This document shows, piece by piece, positions 14,885 to 23,518 of a DNA stretch of 26,470 nt. Source of the stretch: an uncultured Clostridia bacterium (GTDB lineage Bacteria > Bacillota > Clostridia > Oscillospirales > CAG-272); the NCBI GenBank assembly GCA_904502055.1, contig CAJGDZ010000005.1, positions 1 to 26,470 of the forward strand. Direction: 5' to 3'. Numbering within the stretch: position 1 is the stretch's first letter; every line of letters starts with the position of its first letter. Below the pieces are notes generated by a model. The model was given only the letters and a program-made list of their open reading frames with translations, had not been told where the DNA came from and did not search any database. The position numbers and the translations under genes were made by a program.

Positions 14885-15832
14885 ATGTCAAACAAAGCAG
14901 CAGAGAAAAAAGCTGTTTCCCGGAAAGACATGACTCGTTGGCAGTGGACGTGGAAGGAGATCAAGAACAATAAGGTCGCTTACCTTATGGTTCTTCCTTT
15001 CATGCTCATCTTTACGCTGTTCACGATCGTTCCCGTTGTGCTTTCCATTGTTTTCAGCTTTACTGACTTTAACATGCTTGAGTGGCCGAACTTTGTGTTC
15101 GCTGAGAACTACGTTCGTTTGTTCCTGGATGATGATATTTTCATTATCGCTGTCAAGAATACCTTTATCTTCGCGGTTATCGTAGGCCCGATCTCGTACC
15201 TGCTTTCCTTTATGGTTGCGTGGTTCATCAACGAGCTTCCGCCCAAGATCCGTGCTGTCATTACCCTTATCTTCTACGCCCCCTCGATCTCGGGTCAGGT
15301 TTACCTCATCTGGCAGACCCTTTTCTCGGGTGACTCGTACGGTTGGGTCAATGCAAGACTTCTGGAAATGGGTCTTACCACCTCGCCCATTCAGTTCTTC
15401 CAGGATGCCAATTACGTTATGCCGCTGTGTATCGTGGTTGCGCTCTGGACGTCGCTGGGTACCGCGTTCCTGTCCTTCATCGCCGGTCTTCAGGGCGTCG
15501 ATAAGGCACAGTATGAGGCGGGCGCCGTGGACGGCGTTAAGAACCGTTGGCAGGAGCTTTGGTTCATCACGCTTCCCAACATGGGACCGCAGCTGATGTT
15601 CGGTGCTATTATGGCGATCACCAACTCCTTCGGATTCGGTGCCATCGTTACCGCACTTTGCGGATTCCCGTCGGTCGACTATGCGGCGCATACCATTATG
15701 CACCACCTGGACGACTATTACGGACAGAGATTTGAGATCGGTTACGCTTCGGCGATCGCCGTGGTGCTGTTCCTTATCATGATCGGCGCCAATATGGTCG
15801 TTAAGAAGGTCATTGCAAAGGTAGGTACGTAA
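14885..15832 (+). CDS. Carbohydrate ABC transporter permease, MalF/UgpA type (first pair)
   Basis: Membrane permease of 315 aa. A basic N-terminal cytoplasmic stretch leads into the first helix (AYLMVLPFMLIFTLFTIVPV) with the SFTDFNMLEWPNFVF segment after it, typical of the MalF/UgpA group. The ATPase-docking EAA loop is YEAGAVDGVKNRWQELWFIT followed by LPNM. Six hydrophobic segments are expected. Ribosome site AAGGAGAG lies five bases before the ATG. It starts 38 bases after the binding-protein gene with no terminator between, and is followed two bases later by its partner permease. Confidence 0.93.
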   Translation: MSNKAAEKKAVSRKDMTRWQWTWKEIKNNKVAYLMVLPFMLIFTLFTIVPVVLSIVFSFTDFNMLEWPNFVFAENYVRLFLDDDIFIIAVKNTFIFAVIVGPISYLLSFMVAWFINELPPKIRAVITLIFYAPSISGQVYLIWQTLFSGDSYGWVNARLLEMGLTTSPIQFFQDANYVMPLCIVVALWTSLGTAFLSFIAGLQGVDKAQYEAGAVDGVKNRWQELWFITLPNMGPQLMFGAIMAITNSFGFGAIVTALCGFPSVDYAAHTIMHHLDDYYGQRFEIGYASAIAVVLFLIMIGANMVVKKVIAKVGT

Positions 15833-15834
15833 TT

Positions 15835-16710
15835 ATGAGTAAGAAATTAAGAACAAGAAATCATAAGGTCGTACTTAACCGTTCGCGCGGCGGTGACGCG
15901 GGTATTACCGTGATCCTGACCATTCTCGGCGCATTCATGTTCCTCCCGATGCTTTACGTGGTCATGCAGTCCTTAAAGCCTCTGGATGAGCTGTGGATGT
16001 TCCCCCCGAGATTCTACGTGGTAAACCCCACGCTTTCCAACTATACCGACCAGTTGACGCTGATGAACACCTCTTGGGTTCCGTTCTCGCGTTACATCTT
16101 CAATACCGTTTTCGTTTCGGTTGTCGGAACGACGGGTAACCTGTTCTTCTCCTCGATGGCCGCTTACGCCATGGCTAAGATCAAGTTCCCGGGCGGCAAG
16201 GCAATGTTCAAGACCGTTCAGACGTCCCTGATGTTCCATGCAACGGTTACGGCCACCACCTCCTTCCTCATCATGAGCGGACTTGGCCTTCTGGATACCT
16301 ACTGGGCAAGAATCATTCCTGCTTGGGGTACCACGCTTGGTCTTTACCTGATGAAGCAGTTTATGGAGTCCGGCGTTACCGACGCGGTGCTGGAGAGTGC
16401 GCGTCTTGACGGCGCGAGCGAGATCCGTACATACTGGACCATCGCGATGCCGATGGTTAAGCCGGCTTGGTTGACGCTGATCGTTTACTCCTTCCAGGGC
16501 CTGTGGAACGCAGGTGCTTCGGCCTACATTCAGTCCGAGCAGCTCAAGTCCTTCAACTACGCGATCCAGCAGGTTATGGCGGGCGGTATCAAGCGTGCCG
16601 GTGCAGGTGCGGCCTCCACAGTTATTATGATGGTCGTGCCGATTGCGGTCTTCGTTATTACACAGTCGAATATCATTGAGACCATGGGTTCCAGTGGTAT
16701 GAAGGATTAA
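15835..16710 (+). CDS. Carbohydrate ABC transporter permease, MalG/UgpE type (first pair)
   Basis: Permease of 291 aa and partner of the preceding one. First helix ILTILGAFMFLPMLYVVMQS is followed by LKPLDELWMFPPRFYVVNPT, the usual MalG/UgpE loop. The EAA loop is LESARLDGASEIRTYWTIAM. Only two bases separate it from the upstream stop, so it probably relies on translational coupling; a weak AGGTAGG lies inside the previous gene. The C-terminus ends TMGSSGMKD, close to the usual IETMAHSGIK end of this family. Confidence 0.93.
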   Translation: MSKKLRTRNHKVVLNRSRGGDAGITVILTILGAFMFLPMLYVVMQSLKPLDELWMFPPRFYVVNPTLSNYTDQLTLMNTSWVPFSRYIFNTVFVSVVGTTGNLFFSSMAAYAMAKIKFPGGKAMFKTVQTSLMFHATVTATTSFLIMSGLGLLDTYWARIIPAWGTTLGLYLMKQFMESGVTDAVLESARLDGASEIRTYWTIAMPMVKPAWLTLIVYSFQGLWNAGASAYIQSEQLKSFNYAIQQVMAGGIKRAGAGAASTVIMMVVPIAVFVITQSNIIETMGSSGMKD

Positions 16711-16722
16711 AGGAGGTTGCAG

Positions 16723-18900
16723 ATGAAAAAGTTCATATCGATTCTGGCTTTGATGTTTGCCCTTCTGATGATCCTTCCGATGACGGTGGGTGCATTCAAC
16801 TCGTACCAGACCTATACCAACTCGATCGAGGGCGTTGCTCTGTATTCTCCGGACGCGTACGTTCCGATCAACACCTACAATTCCGCGTATATGGGCGTGG
16901 AAAAGGCGCTTTCCGATCCGTACGATCTGTTCGTTGACGGTGAGATGAACGTGTACATTGCCGACGCCGGCAATAACGCGGTCATCGTTCTCGACAGATA
17001 TTACAAGCATAAGTTTACGCTTACCAGCTTTACCAACGAGATCGGCGCGCCCGACTCCTTTACCTCTCCCCGTGGTGTGTACGTAACCGATGACAAGATC
17101 GACGGCTACGGCAACCTTGTGGAGGAGGGAAAGATCTACGTTTGTGACACACAGAACTACCGTCTGGTCGTTTTCAGCCGCAGCGGTGAGTTCCTGTACG
17201 TGCTGGACGCTCCCGAATCCGAGCTGTTTGAGGAAAATTCCATCTACTATCCGATCGCGGTAGCGGTGGATAAGTTCGGACGAATCTTCGTGGTTTCCTC
17301 GCAGACCACGCAGGGTATCATCGTTCTGACCTCGGACGGTACGTTTACCGGATTCATCGGTGCCCCCACGGTCAGCATTTCCGCGTGGGACATCATCTGG
17401 AAGCGTTTCCAGACCGATGCGCAGAAAAAGCTTTCCTCGCGCTTCGTTCCCGTAACCTTCAACAATATTACGGTCGATGAGGACGGCTTCGTGTACGCGA
17501 CCTCCGATAAGATCGAGGCAGGTAAGATCGAGTCCGCGATCCGTTCAAAGTCGATCGCCGGAGCCGATTCGCCGGTCAAGATGCTCAACGCCGCCGGCGA
17601 TGAGATCATGAACCGTAACGGCTTCTTCCCGCCCTTGGGTGAGATCGACTACATGATGAGCTCGACCAACTCGGGCGACATTACCGGCGTTTCCACCATT
17701 GGTGATGTGGCACTCGGCGAGGCTAAGACCTGGTCGATCACCGACACCAAGCGAAGCAAGATCTACACCTACGATACGCAGGGCAACCTTCTGTTTGCCT
17801 TTGGTGACAAGGGTAGCTTGCAGCTGGGTAACATCGGTACGCTCAAGGCCATCGCGTACCAGGGCGACAAGCTTCTGGCGCTGGACTCCGGTTCGTCCAA
17901 GAGCATTACCGTGTATGAGAGAACCGAGTACGGTGACATTCTGATCGGCGCCGTTTCGGACCAGCTCAACCGAGAGTATGACCGAGCACAGACCAACTGG
18001 ACCGAGATCCTCAAGCGTAACTCCAACTTCGACGCCGCTTACATCGGAATCGGTCAGGCACTGTACCGCAGCGGTAAGTATCAGGCGGCTATGGACTACT
18101 TTGAGGCCGCATACGATACCGAAAACTGGTCGCTGGCTTACTCGGAAATGCGTAAGCTCAATATCGAAAAGATCTTCCTTCTGATCCCCGTTGTGATCGT
18201 TGCCCTGATTGTCGGTCTTTCCTTCCTTCTCAAGAAGATCAACCGCATCAACGTTCGCGCGGCTACCTCGGGTGAAAAGATCACCTTCGGTAAGGAGCTC
18301 TTGTTCGGCTTCCACGTGATTATGCATCCGTTTGACGGATTCTGGGACCTTAAGAAGGAGAAGCGTGGCTCACTCCGTGCGGCACTCGTTTTCCTTGGTA
18401 TTACGGTTCTTACCTTCTTCTATCAGGCAATCGGTCAGGGCTATCTGTTTAACCCGACCGGAAAGTACTCCACCATCTTTGCACAGCTGGTTGGCGTATG
18501 TATGCCGATCCTTCTCTTCGTTATCGCAAACTGGTGTCTGACGACGCTGTTTGAGGGCGAAGGAAGCTTTAAGGACATCTTTATTGCAACCTGTTACTCG
18601 CTGGTTCCGCTTCCCCTGCTTCTGATCCCGTCGACCATCGCTTCGAATATGGTCAACATCAACGAGCAGGATATCGTGACTCTGCTTGTATCTCTGGCCT
18701 TCATCTGGGCAGGCTTCCTGATCTTCTTCGGAACGATGGTCACACACGACTATTCGCTCGGTAAGAACGTGATCATGATCGTTTGCTCGATCGTAGGTAT
18801 GGCGTTTATTATGTTCGTGGCACTTCTGTTTACGACGCTTCTGGGTAAGATCGTAGGCTTTGTGACCAACATTATAACCGAGCTTGCATACCGTATGTAA
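16723..18900 (+). CDS. Membrane-anchored NHL-repeat/TPR protein with C-terminal YIP1 domain
   Basis: 725 aa. A signal-like helix (ILALMFALLMILPMTVGAF) is followed by propeller blades of the NHL type from ~59 to ~405: DPYDLFVDGEMNVYIADAGN, SPRGVYVTDD with IYVCDTQNYRLVVF, and YPIAVAVDKFGRIFVVSSQ. A TPR-like helix pair comes next (~423-480, FDAAYIGIGQALYRSGKYQA). A membrane helix (~484-506) leads to a basic stretch and a YIP1 domain (~525-725) with about five helices. So a large extracellular propeller is tied to a membrane domain. The ATG at 16723 has AGGAGG six bases upstream; a TTG at 16717 is rejected as it lies against that site. It may serve as a membrane dock or sensor for the transporter. 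Function not established. Confidence 0.85.
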   Translation: MKKFISILALMFALLMILPMTVGAFNSYQTYTNSIEGVALYSPDAYVPINTYNSAYMGVEKALSDPYDLFVDGEMNVYIADAGNNAVIVLDRYYKHKFTLTSFTNEIGAPDSFTSPRGVYVTDDKIDGYGNLVEEGKIYVCDTQNYRLVVFSRSGEFLYVLDAPESELFEENSIYYPIAVAVDKFGRIFVVSSQTTQGIIVLTSDGTFTGFIGAPTVSISAWDIIWKRFQTDAQKKLSSRFVPVTFNNITVDEDGFVYATSDKIEAGKIESAIRSKSIAGADSPVKMLNAAGDEIMNRNGFFPPLGEIDYMMSSTNSGDITGVSTIGDVALGEAKTWSITDTKRSKIYTYDTQGNLLFAFGDKGSLQLGNIGTLKAIAYQGDKLLALDSGSSKSITVYERTEYGDILIGAVSDQLNREYDRAQTNWTEILKRNSNFDAAYIGIGQALYRSGKYQAAMDYFEAAYDTENWSLAYSEMRKLNIEKIFLLIPVVIVALIVGLSFLLKKINRINVRAATSGEKITFGKELLFGFHVIMHPFDGFWDLKKEKRGSLRAALVFLGITVLTFFYQAIGQGYLFNPTGKYSTIFAQLVGVCMPILLFVIANWCLTTLFEGEGSFKDIFIATCYSLVPLPLLLIPSTIASNMVNINEQDIVTLLVSLAFIWAGFLIFFGTMVTHDYSLGKNVIMIVCSIVGMAFIMFVALLFTTLLGKIVGFVTNIITELAYRM

Positions 18901-18923
18901 CATACAGAATAGGAGATGATAGA

Positions 18924-21900
18924 ATGAAAAAATTAAATAGAATGATATCGTTGCTCTTAACTGTATGCTTCGTTCTCAGTGCTCTGACAAGCCTCCTTAC
19001 CGTCGGCGTTTCGGCTGCGGATACCAAGGAGGAGGAGATCGACCTTTCGGCGATCAACTACACCACCGAGATCTACTATACGGCTGAGGATAAGCTCGCA
19101 ACGATGGCATTGGCATTTGAAAAGGGTGACTACCAGCTGTGGGTCAACAGCTTCACAGGTGAGGTCGCTACCATCAATACCAAGACCGGTGAAATGCTGT
19201 TCTCCAATCCTTACGACGTGGGAATCAGCAAGGCCGTTACCTCGCTGAAGACAGAGCTTCTCTCGCAGATCGTTATCGGTTATACCAGTAACGAGTCTAC
19301 GATGATCAATACCTTCAACAGCTATACCGATGCGGCACTCAACAATCAGATCAAGATCAAGAACATCAAGAACGGTATCCGTGTTGAGTATACCATCGGA
19401 CGTGAGGAGACCAACTATCTGGTGCCCCGTCTGATTCCCGCAGACCGATTTGAGCTGTTCTTCGGTAAGGATACGATGGGTGCGGCTATGGCTGAGGAAG
19501 GTAAGGAATGGTATTACAACCAGAGATTTATGACCTTCTTCTCGCTCAGAGATCCTGCCCTTGTGGCAGACTCTGACCGTAAGCTCTCTGAGCTTTACGC
19601 AGAGCTTCCCATTACGCAGAAGATCGGTGCGGTCTACCAGATCAACGGTGAGATCACTCCTGCGGAGCTGATGCGCCTTGAGGAGTACATCAAGACCTAC
19701 GTTCCCTCGTACACCTACGAGGAATTGGACTATGACCACGAAAAGACCGAGTACGTCAGCGAGGACCAGAATCCTCCCGTATTCAAGATGGCTCTTGAGT
19801 ACACGCTTGATGAGCTTGGACTTACGGCGACGCTTCCCGCAAACGGTATCCGTTTTGACGAGTCGCTGTACCAGCTGTCCTACGTTACCATCCTTCCGTA
19901 TATGGGAGCCGGTACGTACAGCGAGTTTATGCCGAACACGGGCTACACCTTCCTTCCCGACGGTGCCGGTGCGATCTTCCGCTTTGAGGATCTCACGGGC
20001 GGCGGTACGGTAAGCGGTCAGGTCTACGGACAGGACTATGCCTACCACACCATTACCGGTAAGTATCAGGAAGTGTTCCGCATGCCGGTCTACGGTATTG
20101 TGCGTGACAGCGTATACTCCTATGCAAAGAATGCGGCTGACGGTGCCTACGTTCGTGTGGAAAACAAAGAGCCCACCAGCAGTGGCTTCTTTGCCATCAT
20201 CGAAGAGGGAGACGCGTTGGCTACCATCAAGTCTTACCACTTCGGTAAGAGTGCCGAGTATCATACGGCGCAGGTAACGGTCAACCCCAGACCTTCGGAC
20301 TCGTATAACCTGGCGGACTCCATCTCGGTTGGTAACAACTCGACCTGGACCGTTGTTTCCGACCGTAAGTACGTCGGCAACTACAAGATCCGCTACATTA
20401 TGCTGACCGACGATAAGATCGCGGCCGAAAAGGGCGTTACCGATTACTACCCGGCAAACTACTTCGGTATGGCAATGGCATATCAGGATTACCTGACCTC
20501 GCCGTATTCGACGGGCACGCAGAATGAGGCTCCCGAAAATCAGTCTACCATACTGCAGCGTCTGGATGCAGACAAGATGGAATCCACCATCCCGCTTTAC
20601 ATCGAGACCTTCGGTACCATCGAGACCGTGGAGAAGATCCTTTCGGTTCCCGTAAACGTAATGGCTCCTCTTACGACCTTTGAGGACATTATGACGATGT
20701 ACGCTGAGATGGCCGAATACGGTGACATCACCAACATCAATTTTAAGCTGACCGGCTACGCCAACGGCGGTATGTATTCCACCGTTCCTTACGGACTCGA
20801 TTGGGAAAAGGCTGTTGGCGGCAAAAAGGGTCTCCGCGAGCTTCTTAAGTATGCACAGAGCATCAACAAGGACTCCGAGACCGACGGCAAGGCGCTGGGT
20901 ATTTTCCCGGATTTTGACTTTGTGTATATGACGAGCATGTCGAACTTTGACGGATTCTCGCTGAAGGATCACGCCGCAAAGACCATCGACAACCGTTACA
21001 CCATGAAATCCACCTATTCCTCGACCAAGCAGACGCACGAGGGATACGGCGAGCTTCTGATCTCGCCGGCTTACTTCAGCCGCTTCTATGAAAAGCTGAC
21101 AAAGAATTATCTGAAATTCCTGGATGAGGAGGACGGCATTACCGCACTCAACATCTCGGCCGCCACGCTGGGTACGGACCTCAACTCCGACTTCGACGAG
21201 GATGAGCCCTACAACCGTGAGGACAACAAGGAGTTTACCGTACAGGCGCTCAAGTACCTTTCGGATAACTACAACAAGGTCATGGTAGAGGGTGGAAACG
21301 TTTACTCGTGGCAGTATGTGGATCACATTGTCGGTCTTTCGATCGACTCCAGCCGTTATCTGATGGCCAGCAACACCATTCCCTTTGCGGGAATTGTGCT
21401 TCACGGCTTCAAGCAGTATACCGGCACGGCCATCAATAGGGAAGGTAACCTCCAGTACGGTATTCTGAAGGCTATCGAGAGCGGCTCGTCGCTGTACTTC
21501 GTTTTGACCTATCAGAACGCGACCAAGCTGAAGGAGGACATCCTTCTGAGCCAGAATTACTCGGTCAGATATGACATTTGGGCGGGTAGCTACAACGAGG
21601 AGGGTCAGTTTGAGACCGGTGAGCTTGTTGAGCTGTACCATCAGCTGAACGATGCCATTGCCGACGTTCAGACCAAGACCATCATCAGCCACCAGCTTCT
21701 TGACGGATGGCGTATTCCCGATGCGGATGAGCTTGAGGCGGATGCGGTAGCCAAGGAAAAGGCTGAGCTTGAGGCGGCTGAGGCGGAGAAGCTTGCTGAG
21801 GAGGCTAGACTTCGCCGTGAGCACCTTGAGGCAAGAGTCTCGGTTGTTAACAATGCGCAGATCGCTTACAACACGGGTAAGACCCGTCTTGAGAGCGTTC

Positions 21901-22511
21901 AGATCGAAACGATTCTGAAGAATCTTGAAAACGCGCTTAAGAGAATTGAGAGCGCCGAGAAGGCCATTGCCGCCGCTCCCGCAGGCACGGATGTTTCCGA
22001 GCTGGAAAAGGAGATCGCAACGGCCGAAAGAACCATTCGCACTCTTTACGAGACCAACATCGTAGCGGTTTACGATGCGGTTGAGAGAGCGTACAACACG
22101 GTTCTGGATAAGCAGAGAGTCCTTGAGAAGTCGATCGAATTCTTCAAGGCAGACGGAACCTACGCCGAGGCATTCATTGCTGAGGTTGAGGCAAACATCG
22201 AGCCTCTTGAGGCTGTTGTAGCACAGGCTACGGCCGCTATGGAGACCATTGAGGGCTACCGCGAGCAGGTTCTTGCCGCGGCTAAGGGCCTGATCGTGGA
22301 AGAGGAAGAAGAGCAAGAAGTGATCGTTGAAGAGAAGATGCCCGCAAAGTATAAGCTCGACGACGGATCGATCGTAGCGGTTACCTACGGCGAGGTAGGC
22401 GCTCCCTACAAGACCTTCCTTCTCAACTACAACTACTTTGATATTACCGTAGATTTCGAAGGCACAAGCTATGAGATCAAGCCTTACGGCTATGCCGTGA
22501 TCAAACACTAA
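18924..22511 (+). CDS. Secreted DUF5696-type protein with long coiled-coil insertion, possible glycoside hydrolase
   Basis: 1195 aa. Signal peptide (LLTVCFVLSALTSLLTVGVS, cut after VSA) without a lipobox. Residues ~40-540 look beta-rich (for example TGYTFLPDGAGAIFRFEDLT). From ~559 a barrel-like stretch runs: LYIETFGTIETVEKILSVPV, LGIFPDFDFVYMT (~659), ALNISAATLGTDLNSDFDED (~745-764), KVMVEGGNVYSWQYVDH (~785-800) and IPFAGIVLHGFKQYTGTAIN (~820-835). This order of acidic strand ends resembles retaining glycoside hydrolases, which is inference. Residues ~937-1130 are a charged coiled coil (EAAEAEKLAEEARLRREHLE) ending in EEEEEQ, then a final beta segment. The coiled coil appears inserted between barrel and terminal strands. 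ATG has AGGAG eight bases upstream. DUF5696 is named from recall. Confidence 0.72.
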   Translation: MKKLNRMISLLLTVCFVLSALTSLLTVGVSAADTKEEEIDLSAINYTTEIYYTAEDKLATMALAFEKGDYQLWVNSFTGEVATINTKTGEMLFSNPYDVGISKAVTSLKTELLSQIVIGYTSNESTMINTFNSYTDAALNNQIKIKNIKNGIRVEYTIGREETNYLVPRLIPADRFELFFGKDTMGAAMAEEGKEWYYNQRFMTFFSLRDPALVADSDRKLSELYAELPITQKIGAVYQINGEITPAELMRLEEYIKTYVPSYTYEELDYDHEKTEYVSEDQNPPVFKMALEYTLDELGLTATLPANGIRFDESLYQLSYVTILPYMGAGTYSEFMPNTGYTFLPDGAGAIFRFEDLTGGGTVSGQVYGQDYAYHTITGKYQEVFRMPVYGIVRDSVYSYAKNAADGAYVRVENKEPTSSGFFAIIEEGDALATIKSYHFGKSAEYHTAQVTVNPRPSDSYNLADSISVGNNSTWTVVSDRKYVGNYKIRYIMLTDDKIAAEKGVTDYYPANYFGMAMAYQDYLTSPYSTGTQNEAPENQSTILQRLDADKMESTIPLYIETFGTIETVEKILSVPVNVMAPLTTFEDIMTMYAEMAEYGDITNINFKLTGYANGGMYSTVPYGLDWEKAVGGKKGLRELLKYAQSINKDSETDGKALGIFPDFDFVYMTSMSNFDGFSLKDHAAKTIDNRYTMKSTYSSTKQTHEGYGELLISPAYFSRFYEKLTKNYLKFLDEEDGITALNISAATLGTDLNSDFDEDEPYNREDNKEFTVQALKYLSDNYNKVMVEGGNVYSWQYVDHIVGLSIDSSRYLMASNTIPFAGIVLHGFKQYTGTAINREGNLQYGILKAIESGSSLYFVLTYQNATKLKEDILLSQNYSVRYDIWAGSYNEEGQFETGELVELYHQLNDAIADVQTKTIISHQLLDGWRIPDADELEADAVAKEKAELEAAEAEKLAEEARLRREHLEARVSVVNNAQIAYNTGKTRLESVQIETILKNLENALKRIESAEKAIAAAPAGTDVSELEKEIATAERTIRTLYETNIVAVYDAVERAYNTVLDKQRVLEKSIEFFKADGTYAEAFIAEVEANIEPLEAVVAQATAAMETIEGYREQVLAAAKGLIVEEEEEQEVIVEEKMPAKYKLDDGSIVAVTYGEVGAPYKTFLLNYNYFDITVDFEGTSYEIKPYGYAVIKH

Positions 22512-22531
22512 GGAAAGGGAGGGATTTTTAC

Positions 22532-23506
22532 ATGACGAATACAAAAGCTGTCGGTCAGGTAAAAGCTGCACCGAAGAAAAGAAGAAAAATCGCTTCTCTT
22601 GACCGTAAGAAGGCGCGTGCAGGTTGGATCTTTGTCCTTCCGTTCGTGGTCGGCTTTGTGCTGATCTATTTGCCCATCGTGCTGGACTCCATCACGTTGA
22701 GCTTTAACTGGATGTCCACCGTTCAGGGTGGTGGCTACGAGCTGACGTTTGTTGGCTTCGACAACTACAAAGCGGCACTTTTTGAGGATCCCAACTACGT
22801 AAAGACACTGGTTTCGGGTCTTAAGAATCTGGCGTTTGACATTCCCGCTATTATCATCTTCTCGCTGTTCATGGCCATTCTTCTGAATCAGAAGATGGCG
22901 GGAAGAGCCGCGTTCCGTGCCATCTTCTTCATCCCGGTTATTCTTTCGACCGGTCTGATGGAGGGCATTGAGGCGCAGAACATCATCGGTGACTATATGG
23001 ACTCCGCCGAGGGTATCGACGACGGCTCGGGAACGAGTGCGGCGTCGGAGATCGTCTCCGCGATGGATATTGAAAAGCTGTTTGCCAACATGAAGGTTGG
23101 TACCGAGCTTGTGGAATACGTCGTGGGTATGATCAACAACATTTACGACATTGTAAACCGTTCCGGTGTACAGATGCTGATCTTCCTTACCGGTCTTCAG
23201 TCCATCTCGCCCGCCATCTACGAGTCCTGCTCGATCGACGGCGCAACGGCATGGGAAACCTTCTGGAAGATCACGCTTCCGATGATAAGCCCGATGATCC
23301 TGGTCAACGCGGTCTACACCATCATCGACTCGTTTACAACCGACTCCAACATTGTGATGGGCTTTATCTCCCAGGCACAGAGTGCAACGCACGGACGTGA
23401 GCTGAGTACAGCTATGGCGTGGATGTACTTCCTGATCGTCATTCTGATCCTTGCGATCGTGGCGGGCATTATGTCGGCGTTCGTATTCTACCAAAAGAAG
23501 GATTAA
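22532..23506 (+). CDS. Carbohydrate ABC transporter permease, MalF/UgpA type (second pair), with unusual loop
   Basis: Permease of 324 aa. First helix GWIFVLPFVVGFVLIYLPIV, then SFNWM and VGFDNYKAALFEDPNYVKTL are typical of the family. The EAA loop is IYESCSIDGATAWETFWKIT followed by LPMISPM. Between helix three and the EAA-bearing helix (residues ~143-213) the usual short loop is replaced by ~70 acidic and helical residues (GDYMDSAEGIDDGSGTSAAS onward) predicted outside the membrane. Ribosome site AGGGAGGG lies about nine bases before the ATG. It starts 20 bases after the DUF5696 gene, so it is in the same operon. Confidence 0.9.
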   Translation: MTNTKAVGQVKAAPKKRRKIASLDRKKARAGWIFVLPFVVGFVLIYLPIVLDSITLSFNWMSTVQGGGYELTFVGFDNYKAALFEDPNYVKTLVSGLKNLAFDIPAIIIFSLFMAILLNQKMAGRAAFRAIFFIPVILSTGLMEGIEAQNIIGDYMDSAEGIDDGSGTSAASEIVSAMDIEKLFANMKVGTELVEYVVGMINNIYDIVNRSGVQMLIFLTGLQSISPAIYESCSIDGATAWETFWKITLPMISPMILVNAVYTIIDSFTTDSNIVMGFISQAQSATHGRELSTAMAWMYFLIVILILAIVAGIMSAFVFYQKKD

Positions 23507-23518
23507 GGAGGTGTTAGC

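Noticed and set aside
18957..22571. A 1204-codon open frame on the minus strand
   Set aside because: Antisense shadow of the DUF5696 gene; residue composition is not protein-like and the sense frame has a signal peptide and ribosome site.
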